Shown: positions 60,115 through 64,000 of the stretch, piece by piece
Numbering within the stretch: the first letter of the stretch is position 1
Layout of the letters: each line of letters opens with the position of its first letter
DNA from: Peribacillus alkalitolerans
Lineage (GTDB): Bacteria > Bacillota > Bacilli > Bacillales > DSM-1321
NCBI RefSeq assembly: GCF_010882125.1
Contig: NZ_JAAGVZ010000011.1
Span: 62,001 to 126,000 of the forward strand
Direction: 5' to 3'
Length of the DNA stretch: 64,000 nucleotides
The notes under the pieces: generated by a model
Database searches by the model: none
Told to the model about the DNA's origin: nothing
Seen by the model: the letters and a program-made list of their open reading frames with translations, nothing else
Translations under genes and position numbers: made by a program

Positions 60115-63100
60115 CTACAGAGTGGCTTTTACTCTCTCCCTTTTTATAGCACGGAAGAAGAATAGTTCATAAATGACCGGAATCAAGATCAATGTTAGCA
60201 ATGTTGACGATGTCAATCCGCCAATTACCGTTATGGCAAGCCCCTTAGATATTAGGTTTCCAGAGGATGTTGTCAATGCCAGTGGAATCAAGGCAGCAAT
60301 AGTAGCGAATGCCGTCATTAATATTGGACGTAGACGTGTTTTTCCTGCTTCGATCAATGCGTCGCGTACAAACATTCCTTTTTCTTCTCGATTCTGGCCA
60401 ATACGATCAACAAGAACTATCGCATTGGTTGTAACGATTCCTATTAGCATCAATAATCCGATCATTACACTTACAGACATCGGTTCTTTTGCAAGATATA
60501 ATCCTAGGAACGAACCAATTGGAACGAAAATTAAAGAAGAGAGGATAATAAATGGAATCCTGGCTTTACCAAATGTAATCAACATAGTGATGTAGACAAG
60601 ACCGATTGCCACAACCATAGCCAATCCCAATGCCTTAAAGGTTTCGGTTGTTTCATCGCTTCCACCACCACCCTCAAAATTAACAGTGTCAGGTAGTTTC
60701 ACGTTTTTCTCTACTCCATCAATGACTTCTTTGGTAACTGCTGATACATTGTTCGATGTAACTTGGGCAAATATTTGAGCGAAAATCTTCCCGTCCAACT
60801 TTTGTAATGAAGTAAACTCATCCACTTCCTTAATTTCTGCAACATCTTTTAAGGAAACAGGACCTTTGGAAGTGAATATCTTTAATTCCTGAAGCTTTGC
60901 AAGGGTAGGAGATTCTTGATCATAGGAAAGGATGACATTACGCTCCGTTTTATCCAGTAAAAGAGATCCAACTGTCAATGGCTTCGTTTGGTCAGAAATA
61001 CTGCCTAGAATCTGGAATCCGGAAAGACCTAACTCGTCAGTCTTTGAGGGATTAATGTCCACAATAATTTGTTTTTGTTTTTCTAAGAAGTTATTAGAAA
61101 CATACTTTAAATCCTTCTGCTTGTTTAAGAATGCTTCAACATCTGAGGCACTTCTTTGTAAATCCTCAAGATTGTTAGAATAAAGGTTAATGTTTACATT
61201 ATTATTGGAGGGAGGTCCTCCAGTAGATTGCTCTTGAATTCCGATTTTCGTATCAGGCTCAGTTTTTAGGACAATCTCTTCCATAGATATTTCCAAATTC
61301 TTGATAAACTTAGTTACATTTACATTCTCATTAAGGTTAATAAAATAACTGGCTTGGTTTTTACGTTTTAAGCCAGTTGTAAAATCACGGCTACCTATAC
61401 CTGCAGTCACTTCTTTTATTTCTTCTTGCTCAGCGAACATCTTCTCCACTTTTAGGGAGATTTCATTCGTACGATTTAAAGATGTAGAAGAAGGTAGCTG
61501 CATAGTAGCAACTAATGTCTTTTGTTCTTCATTTGGGATGAAAGTGAAACCTAGCTTAGTCACTAAAAAAGATGATCCTAGTAAAGTAAGGACGGAAAGA
61601 AAGATGATTAGAGCTTTATGATCCAATGACCAAGAGATGCTTTTCCCATAGGCTATTTGTAATCGGCCATCTTTTTCTTCATGAGGCACGTTTTTAAAAG
61701 AGAACTTCGACAAGATTGGAACAATAGTAATAGAAACCAATAAAGATGTTAGTAGCGAGAAGACAATTGTTAAAGCGAACGGTAGAAAGAATTCTCCCGT
61801 AATACCCCCAACAAATCCTAAAGGCAAGAAAACCACGACTGTTGTTATCGTAGAAGAAGTGATGGCTTTAAGAATTTCTTTAGTTGAATCTAAAATAATG
61901 CCGTCATTGATCGTATTGTTGGATTTACGAACCCTTCTAAATATATTCTCTATGACTACGATACTATCGTCTACCACACGTCCAACTGCTACTGCCATAC
62001 CTCCAAGCGTCATAATGTTCAGTGAAATATCTAATTGTGCAAGGAAAATGGAGGATACTAGTAATGATAAAGGGATGGATACAATCGCAATAATTGTGGC
62101 ACGGAAATTACGCAAAAATACTAAAACTGCTACAGAAGCAAATAAAGCACCTAGTAATCCTTCTTTAATCAGTGTATATATGGATTGTTCGATTCCAGCT
62201 GCTGAATCAAATCCAATTGCATAATCCAATTCTACTTTATGGGAATTCAGGACATCACGGACTTTTTCAGCGATTTCTACTGTATTGGCATCTTGCTTTT
62301 TAGTGATGGCCATAGACAAGGAGTCCTTCCTATTAAATCTCGTAAATTCCTCTTTTTCAGATACCTCTTCAATACTTGCAAGTTCATCGAGTTTAATAGG
62401 TTGGCTATTTGGAATGAATGATGATTTTAACCTTATATTTTTGAGATTCTCAATCGTATCGATTTTCTCTTGTACTCTTACTGGAATTTCCAATTGATTT
62501 TCTGATATATTGCCAGCGGGAAAGGAAAGGTTTTTTCCATTTATGGCATCTTTAATTTGAGTTAAAGAAATGCCAAATTGTGAACTTTTTATCGGATCCA
62601 CTGTAATTTGAAGTAGTTCTCCCTCAAGTCCCCCGACCGAAACATTATTGACTCCAGGTATCTTATTAATCTCTGGAACAATGATATCCTCCACTAATTT
62701 TTGAAGATCTGTTCCTTCCTTCGAAAACAAGGAGATATTATAGATAGGAAAGGTCCCGAACGAAAAGCGGTTAATTTTGGTTTGGACATTTTCAGGTAAA
62801 TCGGCTTCTTTGATTGTATTGCTGACAAGCCGTTCGGCTTCATCAATATTACTGCTAAATGGAAACTCCATATTTATGATGGAGATGCTTTCGAATGAGG
62901 AGCTTTGAATTTTTTTCACTCCTTCAATTCCTTTCAAGCGGTCTTCCAGTTTAGAAGTGACATTTTCGTTTATATCCTGGGGAGAAGCTCCAGGATAAAT
63001 GACTTCGATTGAGAGCTGAGGAAACTCAATGTTTGGCAGTAAATCCACTTTCAATTGGGAAAAGGAAAATAACCCTCCTAAAATTAGCAAAAAAGAAATG

Positions 63101-63150
63101 ATAAACACTGCTACCGCATTTTTTAAACTGAACTTAGTTAGAAAGTTCAT
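60115..63150 (-). CDS. RND family efflux transporter, SwrC/AcrB type
   Basis: A 1011-residue inner membrane pump with twelve helices in two repeats and two large outer loops. The first helix VAVFIISFLLILGGLFSFSQL and the charged relay segment GGMAVAVGRVVDDSIVVIENIFRR (about 385-408) are typical. The second repeat has GLLMLIGIVTTNAIVLVDRI. It resembles SwrC (YerP) of B. subtilis, which exports surfactin and lipophilic toxins, though the 54-residue length difference leaves this open. There is no membrane fusion partner gene nearby, as usual for Gram-positives. The promoter area holds a perfect 7-3-7 dyad. Confidence 0.87.
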   Translation of the reverse strand: MNFLTKFSLKNAVAVFIISFLLILGGLFSFSQLKVDLLPNIEFPQLSIEVIYPGASPQDINENVTSKLEDRLKGIEGVKKIQSSSFESISIINMEFPFSSNIDEAERLVSNTIKEADLPENVQTKINRFSFGTFPIYNISLFSKEGTDLQKLVEDIIVPEINKIPGVNNVSVGGLEGELLQITVDPIKSSQFGISLTQIKDAINGKNLSFPAGNISENQLEIPVRVQEKIDTIENLKNIRLKSSFIPNSQPIKLDELASIEEVSEKEEFTRFNRKDSLSMAITKKQDANTVEIAEKVRDVLNSHKVELDYAIGFDSAAGIEQSIYTLIKEGLLGALFASVAVLVFLRNFRATIIAIVSIPLSLLVSSIFLAQLDISLNIMTLGGMAVAVGRVVDDSIVVIENIFRRVRKSNNTINDGIILDSTKEILKAITSSTITTVVVFLPLGFVGGITGEFFLPFALTIVFSLLTSLLVSITIVPILSKFSFKNVPHEEKDGRLQIAYGKSISWSLDHKALIIFLSVLTLLGSSFLVTKLGFTFIPNEEQKTLVATMQLPSSTSLNRTNEISLKVEKMFAEQEEIKEVTAGIGSRDFTTGLKRKNQASYFINLNENVNVTKFIKNLEISMEEIVLKTEPDTKIGIQEQSTGGPPSNNNVNINLYSNNLEDLQRSASDVEAFLNKQKDLKYVSNNFLEKQKQIIVDINPSKTDELGLSGFQILGSISDQTKPLTVGSLLLDKTERNVILSYDQESPTLAKLQELKIFTSKGPVSLKDVAEIKEVDEFTSLQKLDGKIFAQIFAQVTSNNVSAVTKEVIDGVEKNVKLPDTVNFEGGGGSDETTETFKALGLAMVVAIGLVYITMLITFGKARIPFIILSSLIFVPIGSFLGLYLAKEPMSVSVMIGLLMLIGIVTTNAIVLVDRIGQNREEKGMFVRDALIEAGKTRLRPILMTAFATIAALIPLALTTSSGNLISKGLAITVIGGLTSSTLLTLILIPVIYELFFFRAIKRERVKATL

Positions 63151-63191
63151 TTCCGTGACACCTCACTTGAATATAATAATTATATTATTTA

Positions 63192-63208
63192 TTATACATG
63201 TTGTATAA
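63192..63208 (-). promoter_or_regulatory. Perfect inverted repeat, likely operator of RND gene
   Basis: TTATACA-TGT-TGTATAA is a perfect 7-3-7 dyad. It overlaps TATAAT (63196-63191 on the minus strand), a probable -10 of the pump gene. A second AT palindrome, AATATAAT-A-ATTATATT, lies at 63170-63186. Confidence 0.55.
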
Positions 63209-63343
63209 CTTTTGTATAGTTATAGATTTATTATTTTGAGTTGTCCTCGAACTTAACAATAAAAAAAAAATATTTATTTTGAACTTTATCCAACTTCAAC
63301 CGTCTAATTGGTACAGAAAAGAAGCGATGGGGAGATGGATTTC

Positions 63344-64000
63344 ATGAGAAATATCGAAGTAGAAATTCAATCGGGCGTACTTTTACAAGGGACATTATCA
63401 TTTCCAGAAGGAAAGCAGGATCAATACCCGGTTGTATTAATAATGCCTGGTTCTGGAAATTCAGATCGTGATGGAAATAATGAACAAATGAAGTTAGTTG
63501 GTAACCTGTATAAAAAATTGGCAGAGGAATTTGCGACGATGGGTTTTGCCTCTTTAAGATACGATAAAAGAGGTGCAGGGAAGAGTGGGGGAAATACACT
63601 AACAACCGGATTCATAGATTTGATGGATGACGCGGAGTTTGCATATCAATTCCTAGTGGAGCATCCAGAAGTGGATCCTAATAATATATTCTTGTTTGGG
63701 CATAGTGAAGGTAGTTTTATTTGTCCTGCCATAAGTTTAAAACATCAAGTATCGGGTATGATTCTAGTGGCTGGTGGGGGAGAGACAATGGAATCTTCAG
63801 CCACCTATCAAAAACAATTAGCCTATAAAGAGTTGGTAGACAACAAAGGATTTCTTGGTTGGCTTGTAAGGACGTTCAAACTGGTTGATAAAACCATCAA
63901 GAAAGACCAAATGATTATGGCAAAAATTATGGATTCAGAAAGAGACACGATTCGTATAAGTGGGAAAAAAATGCCGGCTAAATATATAAGGGAGGCTTTC
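63344..64000 (+). CDS. Alpha/beta hydrolase, 3' end cut by window
   Basis: 219 codons are open to the end of the window without a stop. The N-terminal strands (VVLIMPGSGNSDRDGNNEQ, the oxyanion region) are followed by GFASLRYDKRGAGKSGG and the nucleophile elbow GHSEGS in IFLFGHSEGSFICPAIS. The catalytic Asp and His should lie beyond the window end. It is a serine esterase, lipase or peptidase of the BAAT/dipeptidyl type; the substrate is unknown. ATG at 63344 follows GGGGAG by 9 bases. It is divergent from the RND pump and may share its regulatory region. Confidence 0.85.
   Translation, partial: MRNIEVEIQSGVLLQGTLSFPEGKQDQYPVVLIMPGSGNSDRDGNNEQMKLVGNLYKKLAEEFATMGFASLRYDKRGAGKSGGNTLTTGFIDLMDDAEFAYQFLVEHPEVDPNNIFLFGHSEGSFICPAISLKHQVSGMILVAGGGETMESSATYQKQLAYKELVDNKGFLGWLVRTFKLVDKTIKKDQMIMAKIMDSERDTIRISGKKMPAKYIREAF

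Noticed and set aside
1-64000. CRISPR arrays, tRNA/rRNA genes, prophage, insertion sequences
   Set aside because: No spaced direct repeats, no cloverleaf with CCA-type end, no transposase or phage structural motif was found on reading both strands by eye; a tRNAscan or CRISPR finder run would be decisive.

Overview
The window is low-GC Firmicute DNA from an endospore-forming Bacillaceae bacterium. The genus cannot be fixed from sequence alone. The evidence is sigma-A and sigma-G type promoters, strong AGGAGG ribosome binding sites, spore genes (sspH, an alpha/beta SASP, spo0E, sigI-rsgI), T-box, S-box and yybP-ykoY leaders, and Bacillaceae-type interspersed repeats. No rRNA, tRNA, CRISPR array, prophage or insertion sequence was seen.

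Layout. 1-8.8 kb: tail of a DUF2922/YvrJ pair, a UMF1-type MFS transporter, a cold shock gene with a structured 5'UTR, a lipoprotein, azoR, a P-loop protein, a GNAT acetyltransferase, small proteins, prfC (RF3) and sspH. 8.9-16.1 kb: a DMT exporter, a tyrosine-type T-box driving an NhaC-family transporter, then a TetR regulator beside a reductase and an aldehyde dehydrogenase. 16.2-22.2 kb: Mn riboswitch-ykoY, an MFS protein, and a secreted DUF5667 protein directly before sigI-rsgI, then an SASP. 22.4-31.1 kb: an FAD oxidoreductase, cdaR-glcD-glcF, ktrD, and divergent nsrR/hmp. 31.4-36.2 kb: DUF3905, two overlapping small spore-like genes, a B12-binding radical SAM enzyme, a GNAT and an acyltransferase. 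36.5-50.9 kb: kinE-ogt, the methionine salvage genes, ykvA, recQ, spo0E and a PilZ gene. 51-64 kb: a ZIP transporter, a fixABCX electron-bifurcation operon, a broken histidine kinase, a MarR regulator, an M3 peptidase, a SwrC-type RND pump and the start of an alpha/beta hydrolase.

From ykoY to spo0E the order follows, as I remember it, the Bacillus subtilis 168 run ykoY-sigI-rsgI-sspD-...-ktrD-...-ykrP-kinE-ogt-mtnA/K-mtnU-mtnE-mtnWXBD-ykvA-spo0E, with several insertions.

The most unusual point is in this block. Where mtnK-mtnA should stand, an apparently complete SAM-I riboswitch instead drives a 136-residue protein resembling only the N-terminal domain of MtnA, without the part that carries the catalytic residues. 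mtnK is absent and a long interspersed repeat lies just behind the fragment. Other points worth attention are a cold-shock leader able to form two exclusive hairpins, two small tandem genes with SASP-like motifs, four copies of a 130-230 bp repeat plus one remnant, a DUF5667-sigI-rsgI cluster with an expandable 15-bp repeat, and a histidine kinase broken by a homopolymer frameshift and an internal deletion.
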